Source: Tetragonia tetragonoides (Eukaryota > Streptophyta > Magnoliopsida > Caryophyllales > Aizoaceae). Taken from it: 64,000 bases of DNA. The notes beneath the pieces are model-generated. The model saw only the letters and a list, made by a program, of their open reading frames with translations, did not search any database and had not been told where the DNA came from. Below, piece after piece: positions 22,242 through 35,095 of the stretch. Every line of letters starts with the position of its first letter. Positions within the stretch are counted from its first letter, which is position 1. The stretch is taken from positions 11,010,001 to 11,074,000 of the forward strand of contig CM076142.1 of NCBI GenBank assembly GCA_038025085.1. The letters run 5' to 3'. The position numbers and the translations under genes were made by a program.

Positions 22242-23780
22242 GTGTTGGTTATTACAGTATTACACTAGCTAGTTTGATCTTGATTTTCTTGGGTTGCTCT
22301 ACTTTTCATTTGGTTGATAATTGTTGATGGATTTTAGATATCTCAGTAGCAGAGTTCTGTTAGTATATACTATATGTTAGTTAAGCATATCTGTTCAGAT
22401 CATAATTAAATCTCTGTACAGTTAGTAGTATATCTTAGAAACTCAGTTTGATCAAAGCTAAGTGCTGATTGGATGATGATCGATTTCAATAACATGAGTA
22501 TCTTTCAGATTTATATAGCATTGAATCTGAAAATTTTGTTTGTTTCTTGGAAGAAAATTCAGTGTAACGTACATACATATATATCATGACAGTACAGTTA
22601 AATTCGTCCATGTTTGCTGTTTGTTTAGATTTCGATCTTGAGAAATCTCTGACAACGACGATAAGTACTCGATCATTAGACATTTGTGGCCTAAAACCCT
22701 TGTAATTGTAAGGGATATTGTTACCAATTTGCCATTTGTGGCACTAAGTCTAATTAGCCATCGTCGTTCAAGTTTGGTATGGTCTGTAATTCTAGTATTA
22801 GTCATGAGAAATGTATAATTTCATTAGTTTCTGATGATCATGTGTTCTATGTGGTTTGATTTTGATCACTTTCTTGAACTTTAATTTGCTCATCAGCAAA
22901 GACATAGCAAACGCAAGTAATGCAAGTTGATATATTAACAAAAGAATACTAATAATGCTATATGTATGCAGCTAATTACCGTAGTAGCTAGCTTCTCAAG
23001 GCAGAAACATAAGCTAAAGCAGCAATGTTTGCACATACAATTCTATTAATGGCTAGAGTATAGCATGCATTTCATGTAACAGCAGCCTCGAGTACGTTAT
23101 TGTGAAACCTCTAGTGAAACCTCGACCCAACACTTGCATGTCCTCATCGATCAGATTACATACGGAGTACTTCAATTATCTATAAATAGAAAACAATAAA
23201 AGATCTAACCAGCAGAAACTACGAATCTTAAGAGGAGCTTCAAGTTATAACTAAATGCATACGATCATGTGCGTGCAAGAAGTAATAGTACCTATACAAC
23301 GGGTCTTGCTGGTACATGTTTGCATTGGTATGGTCCCTAATCCAATTTGAAGAACAGAGTTGTCCTGTTCGTTTTCTTGGAAATTAAAATAGATTCATTG
23401 ATTCATATATAGTGACACCTTAATATAGTCATCATACTAATATATATTTAATTGTTGTAATTAAAGATAAATTTGTAGGAATTACAAAACAGGAAGGACA
23501 CTAATTGAAGGTATATGAAGCCATGAAGGGTATTAGAAGAAAAATAGTAGTTATTTTGACAAGAAAAGAAAAAAGGAAAATACATACAAACCGTCCAGGT
23601 TGAAAAATAAAATGAAAAATAAAATCCCTACAACAAAAATAAAATTCCTTAAGACTGAAAATAACAAATACAAATAGTTATTATTGAAGCTTATAAGAGT
23701 CCTTAATTGACTTGCAAAATACTAGCTTAAAAGAAACCTAATCCAACTCTAAATCCACTTTATCCCTATACCTAGCTAGC
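22242..23780. other. Intergenic region without a recognisable gene
   Basis: AT-rich sequence with no coding, RNA or clear transposon structure that I can support. The part at 23550-23720 is A-rich low complexity. Confidence 0.5.
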
Positions 23781-23782
23781 AT

Positions 23783-23792
23783 TCTATAAATA
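23783..23792 (+). promoter_or_regulatory. Candidate TATA box of copy 3, stranded by transposons
   Basis: TCTATAAATAG lies 35-40 bases before the left end of the CACTA element. Because the CACTA inserted in the leader of copy 3 (leader sequence resumes right after its other end), this is the likely original TATA box of that copy, now 11.5 kb from its ATG. Inference only. Confidence 0.4.
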
Positions 23793-24099
23793 GTTGTCTT
23801 AAACACAGAAATCCTCCTGCAATACACTACAACAAAAATGCTATTTAAAAAAATTGCGAGTTTACCACACTTTAAAGCGTGGAAAAACATTTTTACCACG
23901 CTTTTTAAAAGCGTGACTAAAATCAATGTGGATAATTTACCACGCTTTGTTTTAGCCATGCTTTTCTGCGTAGACAATTTTCCACACTTTTGTGCATTAT
24001 TAATTTTGTTTCTCCACACTTTTAAGCATCATTCTTTTTTGTAGGCAATAATTTATATGGCGGGAATCTTTTTACCTCGCTCCAAAGCGTGGCAAATAT

Positions 24100-24104
24100 A
24101 TACC

Positions 24105-24140
<36 letters not shown>
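24100..24140. repeat. (AT)n microsatellite
   Basis: Alternating AT of about 30 bases inside the CACTA left subterminal region. Confidence 0.9.
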
Positions 24141-24142
<2 letters not shown>

Positions 24143-26627
24143 GTAAAATTTCATTCATAAAATAACAAGTGAAACTAAAATAAAAGGGTTGATATATTAA
24201 TTTTCAAAAGAATACTATGATTCTGGAAGTAGTTGCTCCCACAATACCACTACAAAACATCTTAATACATAATATTATTACACAAAACGAGCCACTAGTC
24301 TTGAGCTTCAAAATCATCTACTTGAGCGAGTTTTAGGACTTGACATGCTAAATTTCCACCTCAACAGAATCTCTTATTGCGTAGACATGACATCCTACAT
24401 AATACAAAACAAAATATAAGTTAACAAACATAAATATAGTTGACTAATACAAGCTGACTACCAGTGCAACCTATCAAAACGTAAAACCTGATGAATCAGT
24501 ATAGACATGGCATCCTATATCATCCTAAGCAAAACAAATACAAGTTCACAAACGTAAAACCTGATGGACCTGTACAGATATCAGTGCTTGGATACACATA
24601 GCATGCATTTGGCCTCTAAGTCAAGTTCTAATATTCTGGCAATACTATTTTGAACTTGTCTCTTCATCAATCAAATATTAATGAATTAGATTCTACACAA
24701 GCTCGACACTTAATATGCTGGTAGCAGGTCATAAGATATACATATCTGAATTTGTGTCATTTCAGATATGAACCTGAGATTTGCAGCACCTATGAGCCAA
24801 CAATGTGACACCTAATACTGTTAAGCTAAAAATGAATCAAACTAGGAGCATGAATTAAAAACAATTCACAAACAACTTAAACATTTGAGCTTTCTGATCA
24901 GAACCTAGATAGCACCCAAACCCACCAACACAACACATATTTAGCACAACCACCAAATCAAGGAACCAGTTCGCTCAATCCTTTGAGCCAACTCAAGTAA
25001 CCAGTTTTCTCCATCCTTCCTGGAACACTACTCAATCCATTCAAGAAACCCACCACTTAAAAAAAAAAATTGATTCAGACAGAATGGGTACAGAGGCAGA
25101 GGAGGCAGACACAACTTTGGCAATCCTAGGTCAAGCAATGATCACGAACTCAGAGAAAAATACAATGGCCTTAATTCTTCAAACTCACCTTGACATAGAA
25201 GCCAAACAACGTTGTTCACCATCTTGACCTATTGTGTTAATTTCTGGCATCTGACGAACAAAGAAGATAAGCATTAGGGATTAAGTTAAAAGAGAGAAGA
25301 GAAATGAAATGACTGTAAACCCTGCACAGAAGTAGCACGTCAAAACAAAAAACAGACCTGAAAACTTTGCAGCAGCTTCCTGGGTGCTGATCAGACTTGT
25401 AGGAATATGTGAGACCAGTTTTGTTCTCTAAATAGAGCTGCAGATATCATCATAGATTTGCAATTAAGACATACCAATCATATATAGTATGGATTACTTG
25501 TCAACAAACTGCAAAAGTAACCAGAAGAATATAAGAGAAAGGAATGAGTCTTGTTACCAGTTATTTGAGATGTGTCATTGTGTCCCTGACATATACACTT
25601 AGATTCTTGCTGGAACCTCTTATCGCCTTCTTTCATTTCGCTTGAAATCGTTTAGCCTCCTTCATATATGTTGTAGAGTGGCATGATTCTTTTCTCATAG
25701 ACCGTAATCGTGAATCTCCTGTCCACTTACAAAGAGTGAAATTTGGCTCTGCAATGATCCTGTGAGTAGTAACAACCAATACACGAGTAAGCAAAGAAGT
25801 GCCCATTGTCATCTAATAACACGTCTAGTTAACATGTATGCAATAATCCCATTTGCTATTTAAACCCTGCATCCCTATGGCATCATAGGGCCTATCTTTA
25901 CAACTTCATTAAGTCATTTTTCTTTCTTGTATGACTTAAAAAATTAATTATAGTAATCCCATATGCGGTTGAAATCCATCATAATTTTCCAAAACTTCTG
26001 GCTATTCTAGACCAGTTGATAATTACATCATTTTGATTCCCAAGTAGCACTAGACAGTAGGACAAAATCATTTCTTCTCAATGTCAAGTTTGACAAAGGA
26101 ATGAGGATCAGAACGGGCATTATATTCTTGTGTAATACCAGCTAGAGCAGAGAGATTAGGGTTCTAAGCTTTGACATATTACAAAATCAATTTTTGGCTT
26201 GTTAAATGTATAATTGAATACAGATACTTAAGTTTAGCAAGCTGATTTTTCTTACAGCATCACCAAGCTATGACGTATAAATGGTTTTCCTATAAACAGA
26301 GTTACATTAGTCAGATGGAAATTTGTCATTCTTAATGCACAAAAACTGAGTTCAAGACAACAAATTTTCAAACCATGCATGCATAACATCATTCAGAGAT
26401 TTGATTTAAAACCATAGATGAGACATCTACATGTCTTAACTGCCACTTGTTCTTCACTTGAATACTTTGGAAAATGCTTTTATGTGGTATTTCCAGTACA
26501 ACCTACCTACTTGTGTTTACATACCCAACAAATTTCAAGTGAATGCAATTTCAATAAGTTCACTAGTTAATCAAAGTCAAACAGAAACTCTGTTCAACAA
26601 TAACAACAATTCAGGTTTTATATGTAA

Positions 26628-28099
26628 CTAGTTTTATCTCCGTGCTCCGCACGGACTCGTGATTATCTCTCGAAAATGAAAATAACTTCCTAAGTGATAC
26701 CTCATGTCTGTATTATACTGCACAACTAATTCTACATTTGATTATTTTACTATTTTTGGTATGAAATGTCCCTTTAAATCGATCTACATCAAAATTAGAA
26801 TAAATGTAAAAAAGATTTATTTATAAACATAATTTTAGCCTACATCAAAATTCTAAAAAGAAAAAAAAAAGATAAAGACTAATAAACTTTTCTTCGAGTA
26901 TACTAAGACTTTATTTTCTCAATTTATTATTAGTCCAATTTAGTTTAATTCAATTCAGATTAGTTAAATAGATCAGGTAGGAAAGTACCACTTAAATAAA
27001 TATCATTTATGCTATAAAGTATTAAAGGTCAAGTTAAATATATATGTCATCAAATAGTTAAGGCCGGTATTGTTAGAAGTGTCATTGATTGTTATTTAAC
27101 CAGGTTGCACACATGTGGCATCTACATGTAATCTTCACACGAACATTCTCTCTTAAGTGTCATCCTACATGTCATCACCGCCAGGAAATGACCCAACTTT
27201 TGTAGCACATATATCTCATTTTGAAGATTTTTTCAAATCCAATCCATTGAATCAAGATTTATAATTTTTTGACTTACATAACTAAAGTTTTTTATTATTA
27301 TTTTGTAATATAAAAAAAAGCTAATAAATATGTAATAAAGCCAACTAATGATAAGCATTAATGAGTGACACTTTGATGGTGAGTTGTTAGGTTATGTGGC
27401 AAGGCTTACGTGACGCTTAAGGGTCATCGTCACACGAATTTACACCCCTTACCTGACGTCCTACGTGTCGTGCCCACACGAATTGGACTCACTTTATACG
27501 TATACCGATGTGGATCCTATGTGTCATCTTCACACAAATATATCCCTCCCATGTGGCGTCTCACATGTTATCGTCCCAAGAAAAGAACCCAATTTTATAA
27601 GACATAGTAGATTTGCATCTCATTTTGAAGTATTTTCTGAACCTGATCCAATGGAGGAAGAATTATAATTTTTAAAGTTGCGTAACAAAAGTTATTTTAT
27701 TTTATAATCTTAACAAAATGATAATAAATATAATAGGTTGTATTTATGAAGTCAAATAATGATTATTAATTAATACTTGACACACTTGGATGGAGGCTTA
27801 GGTGACAGCATACGTGTCATCACCACACGAACTTGGCGCTTACGTGGCATCTTAGGTGTCATGCCCACACGATTTTAGGCACCTGCGTGGCATCCTACGT
27901 GTCGTTGCCACACGAAATGATCACACGAATTTACACCCTCTACGTGGCGTCCTACGTGTCCTGCCCACACGAATTGGACTCACTTTAACGTATACCGATG
28001 TGGCGCATGTGTCATCTTCACACGAATATATCCCTCCCATGTGGCGTCTCACATGTCATCGTCCCACGAAAAGAACCCAACTTTATAAGACATAGTAGA
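26628..28099 (-). mobile_element. Helitron-like element with tandem 5' ends
   Basis: On the minus strand the 3' end reads TCCGTGCGGAGCACGGAG, a perfect hairpin, then ATAAAACTAG followed by T: the classic Helitron terminus, at 26628. Candidate 5' ends, TCTACTATGTCTTATAAA preceded by A, occur twice, at 27611 and 28099, exactly 488 bp apart because the 5' part is tandemly repeated. There is no Rep/helicase coding. It is nested within the CACTA element. Confidence 0.55.
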
Positions 28100-28410
28100 T
28101 ATGCATCTCATTTTGAAGTATTTTCCGAACCTGATCCAATGGAGGAAGAATTATAATTTTTAAAGCTGCGTAACAAAAGTTATTTTATTTTATAATCTGA
28201 ACAAAATGATAATAAATATAATAGGTTGTATTTATGAAGTCAAATAATGATTATTAATTAATGCTTGACACACTTGGATGAAGGCTTAGGTGACAGCATA
28301 CGTGTCATCACCACACGAACTTGGCGCTTACGTGCCATCTTAGGTGTCATGCCCACACGATTTTAGGCGCCTGCGTGGCATCCTACGTGTCGTGGCCACA
28401 CGAAATGAAC
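27110..28410. repeat. 488-bp tandem repeat rich in ACGTGTC/CACACGA motifs
   Basis: Two good copies (about 27612-28099 and 28100-28410, the latter partial) and older copies before 27611 are in direct orientation. Within each unit a short degenerate motif of the type CGTGTCATCNCCACACGAA recurs every 30-40 bases, giving many ACGTG cores. The last copy runs into a 64-base AT microsatellite. Confidence 0.8.
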
Positions 28411-28413
28411 TCA

Positions 28414-28414
<1 letters not shown>

Positions 28415-28479
<65 letters not shown>
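28415..28479. repeat. (AT)n microsatellite
   Basis: About 64 bases of alternating AT terminate the tandem repeat block. Confidence 0.95.
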
Positions 28480-28480
<1 letters not shown>

Positions 28481-29815
28481 ACTTGTTTTGACCAAACTTA
28501 TCATTCCGAATTCTCGTTACAGCCAAACACAACTGATCTAAGTGAATGCCTTATATTACAATAAAGGGAAAACACGAATTTAGCCCAGATTAAGATCCAT
28601 CCAATCACCATAAGTTTGAGGCCACACATCCATTAGTTCTCTATTTAGGCACTGTAATCTGTTTGCTTTGAACCAAATTATTCTTGTATCTTCATAGTCA
28701 CACATCTTACTAGTCGACAAAGCATTTAAAGTCAAATGGCTAGACATAACATAATAAGAGGATAAACACAGGTTGTGCATAAATCAGAGCATAATTTTTA
28801 CAAGAAAAAATGATCACGACATCTTCGAAAATCAGAATACACTCATTTGAACTATTACAACAAAAACACCAACTACCCTCTAAAAAAAATACCAACAGAT
28901 TTGAACTAGTAGTAATAATCAAATAAATAAGTCTACAATGTCAAAAGTGATAGAAGATTACCAGGACAATCTAACAAACTTTGCATTTAAAAAAATACGA
29001 GTACAAAATACAGAAATATATCAAACTTTAAGCAGTCATACATTCAAAAAAAGAAAATTAAATTAAGAAGAAAAAAAATTACCTTAAGCGTCCTTGCAAA
29101 GCTTTGTAGACCAAAACCCATCGAATTCATCTGCAAAGAACATCGCGAAGAACTCCGCTAATATTTTCAACTCACCATCAAAGTTATTAAATTCAAGGAG
29201 ATCTAACTAGAACTGATTGGAATGCCATATTTCTTCTTATGCACAAATCGCAATTGCAAAATCATTGTCATCATAATTGCAAAGAATAAGAAAATTGCAA
29301 AATAATAAACCTAAACCCTAAAAATCATAATCCAAGACATGAAGAAAGACCTCAAACCATTAATTTGAAACCCTAACTTTGAGAATTTTTGAATAAATCT
29401 CAAATTTCGAACAAAACTTTTAGAGATAAATTACCTTTTACAGATTTGCACTGTTGTTGACAATTGTTCAAAGAAGAGAAGCGAAAATACTGAGAGCCAA
29501 GTACGAGTGCAAGGAACCTTAGATTCCATGGAGACCGAGAGGAGAGAGAGTGAAAATTAGAAGAGAGTGAAAATCAAGTTCAACTCTGATCTTCAATGGC
29601 AGCTCTTCAATGGAGGAACTTGCACAATTCTTCCATGGAGAATGTGACTCAGAGGAGAGAGATGGTGTGAAATCGCCATTTGTTTGGAGAGTGACTACTA
29701 ATGACATCCCAAAAGCTTTCTTTTCTTCTATTTGTCTTTTTTTTTTACACTTTGATAAAATAAGGAGGTGGTGGAGTTTGTTTTTTCGACCCGATCCCCA
29801 AAATCTCAAATCAAG
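28480..29815. other. CACTA interior without recognisable genes
   Basis: AT-rich sequence with only short frames; I see no transposase domain on either strand. Confidence 0.5.
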
Positions 29816-29859
29816 TCATGAATTTAAGCGTGGTAAACACCCCTTGTTTTTTGTCCACG

Positions 29860-30073
29860 TTCCTATTCGTAGTAAAGGCCCGCTTTTTTTTTCCATGGAC
29901 CCCCACGCTTTGTAAAGTGTGATAAAAAAAGTGTCCCCTATTAGCGTTTTTGTTGTAGTGATAACACAAAGTTATTACCTGAAAAAACATTACTACCACA
30001 ACATATCAAGAATAATTAATGAAGACCATCAATGATTATAGTCATCCTTATGCAATTTGTTCATCAGTTAGCA

Positions 30074-30074
<1 letters not shown>
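29860..30074. repeat. 215-bp direct repeat, left copy (CACTA right end plus copy-3 leader)
   Basis: This segment covers the last 101 bases of the CACTA element and 114 bases of the flanking leader of small-gene copy 3. It is repeated at 35096-35310, immediately after the 3' LTR of the copia element, with about 2 percent differences and the same length. The left copy stops abruptly at TTAGCAT, where it joins the truncated 5' LTR. Confidence 0.9.
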
Positions 30075-30126
<52 letters not shown>

Positions 30127-30286
30127 TTTATTAGTATATCATCTAATATCTCGTATAATGTACAGTTGTAGACTACTTTCTCTAGAATACTCTAGGAATT
30201 GGAAATCTCTAGAGTTCTCCTTGTATCTATATATATTCTCATTCATTTGTGAATAAGTGATAAGTAAAGTTTTCCACATGTTTACA
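30075..30286 (+). repeat. 5' LTR, truncated at its start
   Basis: It matches the 3' LTR from ATTAATATATAT to TTTACA but lacks the initial TGTTAATATAGACA. A long AT run (about 30082-30123) lies near the break. Confidence 0.9.
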
Positions 30287-30459
30287 TGGTATCAGAGCAA
30301 GCCCTAATTTTTCTCACGTTTTTTTTTTCTATTCACGTCATCTCTATCGTCACTGCTGTCTTTATAAATTCCTTATCCTCGTGCTGAGTATTCCTCTCAG
30401 CATAGATTTGTTTTTCTATATCCCATATCAATTGATTGTTCTTTGATTCTATTGTCAGC

Positions 30460-31221
30460 ATGAGTGACAAAGATGGTGAAGCCAAAACTTCAGATTCTTC
30501 TACAAAATATTATGCCATCACCCAGGATCCTACTACTCCATACTATTTAACTTCATCTGATGGTCCGGGCGTTCCACTTATCGATTTCAAACTTACAGAA
30601 ACCAACTATGCAAATTGGCGTGACGAAATTCTCAATGCCCTCATTGCAAAGAATAAGGAACCATTTATAGATGGGACGCTTCCACGACCTGAAGATGGGT
30701 CTCCTGAGTTCTATGCTTGGAACAAATGCAACGCCATGGTTGTAGCGTGGCTAAAAAATTACCTCTCTCAAAGTGTTCGTGCTGGAGTAACTTTTCAACG
30801 TGATGCTCGAGCTCTTTGGTGTGAGTTAGAGGAACGCTATCGTCAAGCAAACGAGGTAGTCATTCATGACCTTCGTCGCTCTATTTTTACTATACAACAA
30901 CAAGATCTTCCTATTTCAGCCTACTACAATAAGTTGAAGAGTATATGGGAAGAACTTGCCTCTTACAATCCTGTTCCTGTGTGCACCTGTTCCGGGTGTA
31001 AGTGTGGTCTATCTCAAAAGGTAGCTTCCAGAATTGAGAAACAACAAGTCCATGATTTTCTGATGGGTTTAGGTGATTTATATAAAATTGTCAAATCTCA
31101 AATCCTCACCATGGACCCTCTTCCACCACTTAACCGTGTGTATGGTCTGGCTGTTCAAGAAGAAAGGCTAACAACAAATTTCAGCAAGTCGCTCTGCTAC
31201 TCCAGAAGTGTCCGCATTTAA
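30460..31221 (+). pseudogene. copia gag, N-terminal part
   Basis: The frame from MSDKDGEAKT contains the plant copia gag core (NYANWRDEILNALIAKNK, then a W-LKNYLSQSV region, LWCELEERY and DLPISAYYNKLKSIWEEL). The frame ends after a frameshift at about 31190-31205; the zinc knuckle lies in the next frame. An upstream in-frame ATG at 30436 exists, but 30460 fits family starts better. Confidence 0.85.
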
Positions 31222-32521
31222 TGCTTCTTCACTTTCAAAAGCAAACACAGAGAACTCACGTAGCCAGGGTCGAGGATGTGGGCGACCTCACTGTGGTCAT
31301 TGTAATCGTCCTGGCCATTGGACAGAAAGTTGCTACCAAATTATATGCTATCCTCTAGGATTTCAAAGTCGGAATGGAAAGGGAAGAGGTCGTGAACGAG
31401 CGTCTGCTAATGCCACTACTTCTGGAAACTCACAAGCTGCACATACTGGGGACTCACAAGCATCTATTGGCAATTCATTTGGTATACCAAATCAATCTAT
31501 CACAACTTCTCAGGGTGGTATTTCTCTTACTCCAGAACAATATCAGCAGTTTTTACAGCTACTTGGTGCTTCTAATCAACAAGTTCATGCAGTAAATTTT
31601 ATTGGTAAGGCGATACTTGACCCTAGAAATCCCTCTAACTGGATTATAGACTCCGGAGCATCTTACCACTTTACTGGATGTCAATCTGTTTTACATGATG
31701 CATTGCTTCTAAATAACAAGTCCCCTGTTTCTTTACCTAATGGTTGTACCATAATTCCACAAGCCCGTGGTCATGTTCCTCTTTCCTCACAATTAAATAT
31801 GTCCAATGTTTATTACTTACCTGATTTTAATTGCAACCTTATGTCTGTTCGCAAGTTGACCTCTAAAAATAATTGTGCTATAATATTTTTTCCCACTTTC
31901 TGTGTTATTCAGGACCTACGCTCGAGGACACTGGTTGGAGCGGGTGAGATGAAAGATGGTCTTTATCACCTACAAATGTCAACTCCAAAAACTGCTTCTG
32001 TTGCGCTGAAGGACTCTCCACAAATTTGGCACCAACGTCTTGGTCATAGTTCCGTTAGTCATTTATCTCTTATTTCCAGTTTGTCACATTTAAATTTTCG
32101 TATTTTAGCCAATTGTCCTTGTGATGTCTGTTTTCGAGCTAAACAAGACAAAAACCGTTTTCCTTTGAGTGATAATAAAAGTATTGTTCCTTTAGCTCTT
32201 GTCCATCTAGATATTTGGGGTCCATATCGTACTCCGTCTCACAGTGGTGCACAATTATTTTTAACACTTGTGGATGATTATTCTCGAGCCACATGGGTAT
32301 ATTTATTGAAAAGAAAATCTGATATAATCCAATGTTTCATAAATTTCTACAAGATGGTCTGTACCCAATTTGGTCATGTCATTAAACAAATCCGCAGTGA
32401 CAATGCTCCTGAAATTATTGAAGGTGATTTGAAAACATTTTGCCTAGACAAAGGGATTATTAGTCAAACCAGTATTGCAGGAACCCCACAAAAAAATGGA
32501 GTGGTTGAGCGAAAAACATAG
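31208..32521 (+). pseudogene. copia zinc knuckle, protease and integrase core
   Basis: Frame order: CCHC knuckle CGHCNRPGHWTESC (residues 29-42), protease DSGASYHFTG, integrase HHCC region (HQRLGHS to CDVCFRAKQ), GPYRTPSHSG, the D at LVDDYSRATW and the DNAPE/QKNGVVERK end of the catalytic core. It terminates in an A-run frameshift at about 32510. It overlaps the gag and following frames only because of the shifts. Confidence 0.88.
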
Positions 32522-33002
32522 GCACCTATTAGAAGTTGGGAGAGCACTTCGATTTCAATCAGGTTTACCTATAACCTTTTGGGGAGAGTGTATCCTAACT
32601 GCAGCTTACCTCATCAATGTCACTCCTACTCCACGTCTTAAAGGAAAGTCCCCTTACCAACTTCTATTTAACCGTGATCCTTCATATTCTCACCTTCGAG
32701 TTTTTGGGTGTTTATGCTATGTTCGTAATGCACAATGTGTCAAAGATAAATTTGCACCACGATCTAATCCTTGTGTGTTTGTTGGGTATCCTAGTGGTAA
32801 GAAAGGGTATAAAGTGTATGATCTTGAGTCTCGTCGTATTTTTGTTTCTCGAGATGTTATTTTCTTTGAGGATAAATTTCCTTTTCAGTCCAATTTGTTG
32901 CCCAACTCTCATGTTAATCTAGAGTCTTCAGCTCCTAGAAATGCCTTTATTAAGGGGGAGGATGAAGATCCTCTTAGCTTCCTGTTAATAGTGAGTCAGT
33001 AG
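32522..33002 (+). pseudogene. copia integrase C-terminal part
   Basis: The frame resumes directly after the A-run with the usual integrase tail (WGECILTAAYLINVTPTP, LRVFGCLCYVRN, CVFVGYPSGKKGYKVYD). A second frame break near 33000 separates it from the reverse transcriptase frame. Confidence 0.85.
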
Positions 33003-33049
33003 CTTCTCAATCATTTCCTCATGAGAATAATAACACAATTGCTCCAACT

Positions 33050-34828
33050 GTGGCATGTCCTTCGTCTTCTTCCTCATCTAACGATTTGAGCCCCGAGATG
33101 GATACTCAGGTGTCTATTCCTTCACGACCGCAACATGAACGTAGACCTCCTGCCCGCCTTAATGATTTTATTTGTGATATTCCAGGTGATAAGAAGACAT
33201 CCTCATCTACATCTACCTCCAATGTGGTGGCCTCAGGTAAACCTTACCCATTGTCTTGTCATTTATCCTCTATTAAATTATCCCCTGCCTATAGACCTTT
33301 TCTTGCAGCCATCACTGCCCAAAGAATACCCCATAATTATTTGGAGGCAATGCAACATGTAGAATGGAGGGATGCTATGAGTAAAGAACTCCGGGCATTA
33401 GAAGATAATCATACTTGGGATGTTGTTCCTTTGCCCACTGGAAAGAAGACTATTGGGTCAAGGTGGGTCTATTCTATTAAGTATCATCCTGATGGTCGCA
33501 TTATGAAATATAAAGGTAGAGTTGTGGTTCAAGGTTGTACGCGGGTGGAAGGGGTGGATTATAATGAAACTTTTTCTCCCGTTGCTAAGTTAACTACAGT
33601 CAGATGTCTTTTGGCGGTGGCATCAGCCAAGAATTGGGTGTTACAACAAATTGATGTTAATAATGCTTTTATCCATGGAGACCTTCATGAGGAAGTATAT
33701 ATGCGACCTCCTCCTGGTTATTTACCCGAGAGTGACAACCGAGTCTGTTTACTCCGTAAGTCTTTATACGGGTTGAAGCAAGCAAGTCGCCAGTGGTTTG
33801 CAAAATTTTCTACTACACTGCTATATTATGGCTTTAGACATTCCCGTGCTGATCATTTTCTATTCATTCGACGTCAAGGTTCAAATTTTATAGCCGTGCT
33901 TGTTTATGTTGATGATGTCATTATTGTAGGGAATAGTCCAGATGCTTGTCAACAACTAAAAGAATACTTGTCTACATGTTTTCCCATTAAGGATTTGGGT
34001 CCACTTCGATATTTTCTTGGCTTGGAAGTTGCTCGTTCTCCACAATGTAATTTTGTTTGTCAACGTAAATATGCACTAGATATTCTTGATGATGCAGGAG
34101 TTCTAGGTGGTAAACCTGCAGCGGTTCTGATCCAACAACATAGATTAAATGCGGAGGATGGAGATTTGTTGTCTGATCCTGGTCAATATAGAAGGTTGAT
34201 TGGTCGTTTGATTTATCTCACAATCACTCGACCTGATATAGCATATACGGTACAAATTTTGAGTCAGTTTATGCAGTCACCACGACAACCTCATCTTGAT
34301 ACTGCCATGGGACTCTTACGATACATTAAAAACACTCCAAGACAAGGCATATTCTTTCCTTCTGATAGTGACTTGCAAGTCTATGCTTACTGTGATGCAG
34401 ATTGGGGTGGGTGTCCTGTGACTAGAAGGTCAATCACCGGTTTCATTGTTAAGCTGGGCAATGCACCTATTTCTTGGAAATCAAAGAAACAACCCACTGT
34501 TTCTCGATCATCCACTGAGGCTGAGTATCGCTCGATGGCTTTGACTACGCCAGAACTTATTTGGTTAAAGGCCCTTCTAAGTGAGCTTACCGTCCAACAT
34601 AGAGGACCTATGTTCATGTTTTGTGATAATAAGGCAACACTTCACATCATTCAAAATTCAGTTTTTCATGAGTTGACAAAACATGTTGAAATCGATTGTT
34701 ATTTTATCCGGGAGTATTTTAGTTCTGGTACAATCATCCCAAGATACGTCTCTTCTCATCACCAGCTTGCGGATGTTTTCACCAAAGGACTTGGCCATGC
34801 ACAATTTCATGGGATCATTAGCAAGTAG
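33050..34828 (+). pseudogene. copia reverse transcriptase and RNase H
   Basis: This 592-codon frame is intact within itself: WRDAMSKELRALEDNHTW, the RT core (NETFSPVAKLTTVR, QIDVNNAFIHGDL), the active-site box VYVDDVII, and RNase H (YCDADWGGCPVTRRSITGF, SSTEAEYRSMA, DNKATLHI). The N-terminal part is the usual low-complexity linker. Confidence 0.9.
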
Positions 34829-34865
34829 GGCATTTATAATTTACATGCTCCAACTTGAGGGGGAG

Positions 34866-34879
34866 TGTTAATATAGACA

Positions 34880-34935
<56 letters not shown>

Positions 34936-35095
34936 TTTATTAGTATATCATCTAATATCTCGTATAATGTACAGTTGTAGACTACTTGCTCTAGAGTACT
35001 CTAGGAATTGGAAATCTCTAGAGTTCTCCTTGTATCTATATATATTCTCATTCATTTGTAAATAAGTGATAAGTAAAGTTTTCCACATGTTTACA
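34866..35095 (+). repeat. 3' LTR
   Basis: It runs from TGTTAATATAGACA to ATGTTTACA, 230 bp, preceded by the purine tract GAGGGGGAG. An AT dinucleotide run occupies about 34882-34932. Confidence 0.92.

Larger units (their letters stand above)
23825..29960. mobile_element. Non-autonomous CACTA (En/Spm) element
   Basis: The left end is CACTACAACAAAAATGCTA and the right end the inverted TAGCGTTTTTGTTGTAGTG. The 3-bp duplication ATA is at 23822-23824 and 29961-29963. Subterminal regions (23860-24095 and 29820-29940) carry multiple copies of TTACCACGCTTT/AAAGCGTGG in both orientations, as expected for transposase-binding repeats. The 6.1-kb interior shows no transposase frame. It contains a nested Helitron-like segment (26628-28099) and AT microsatellites. 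The element sits in the presumed 5' leader of small-gene copy 3. Confidence 0.88.
30075..35095 (+). mobile_element. Ty1/copia LTR retrotransposon, defective
   Basis: LTRs, primer-binding site (TGGTATCAGAGC, 30287-30298, initiator tRNA-Met type), gag, protease, integrase, reverse transcriptase and RNase H in copia order, and a purine tract (GAGGGGGAG) before the 3' LTR. Three frame breaks (about 31200, 32510 and 33000) disable it. The LTRs differ at only a few sites, so the insertion is young. The 5' LTR lacks its first bases and there is no normal 5-bp duplication, because the left flank was rearranged. Confidence 0.93.

Noticed and set aside
27110..28410. Regularly spaced short repeats as a CRISPR array
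   Set aside because: Eukaryotic transposon context; units are degenerate and organised in a 488-bp higher-order tandem repeat.
28344..28541. Frame with repeated YI residues
   Set aside because: Translation of an (AT)n microsatellite.
29860..30074. 215-bp repeat as a very long target duplication of the copia element
   Set aside because: Copia integrases make 5-bp duplications, and the left copy extends past the insertion point into sequence that belongs downstream.
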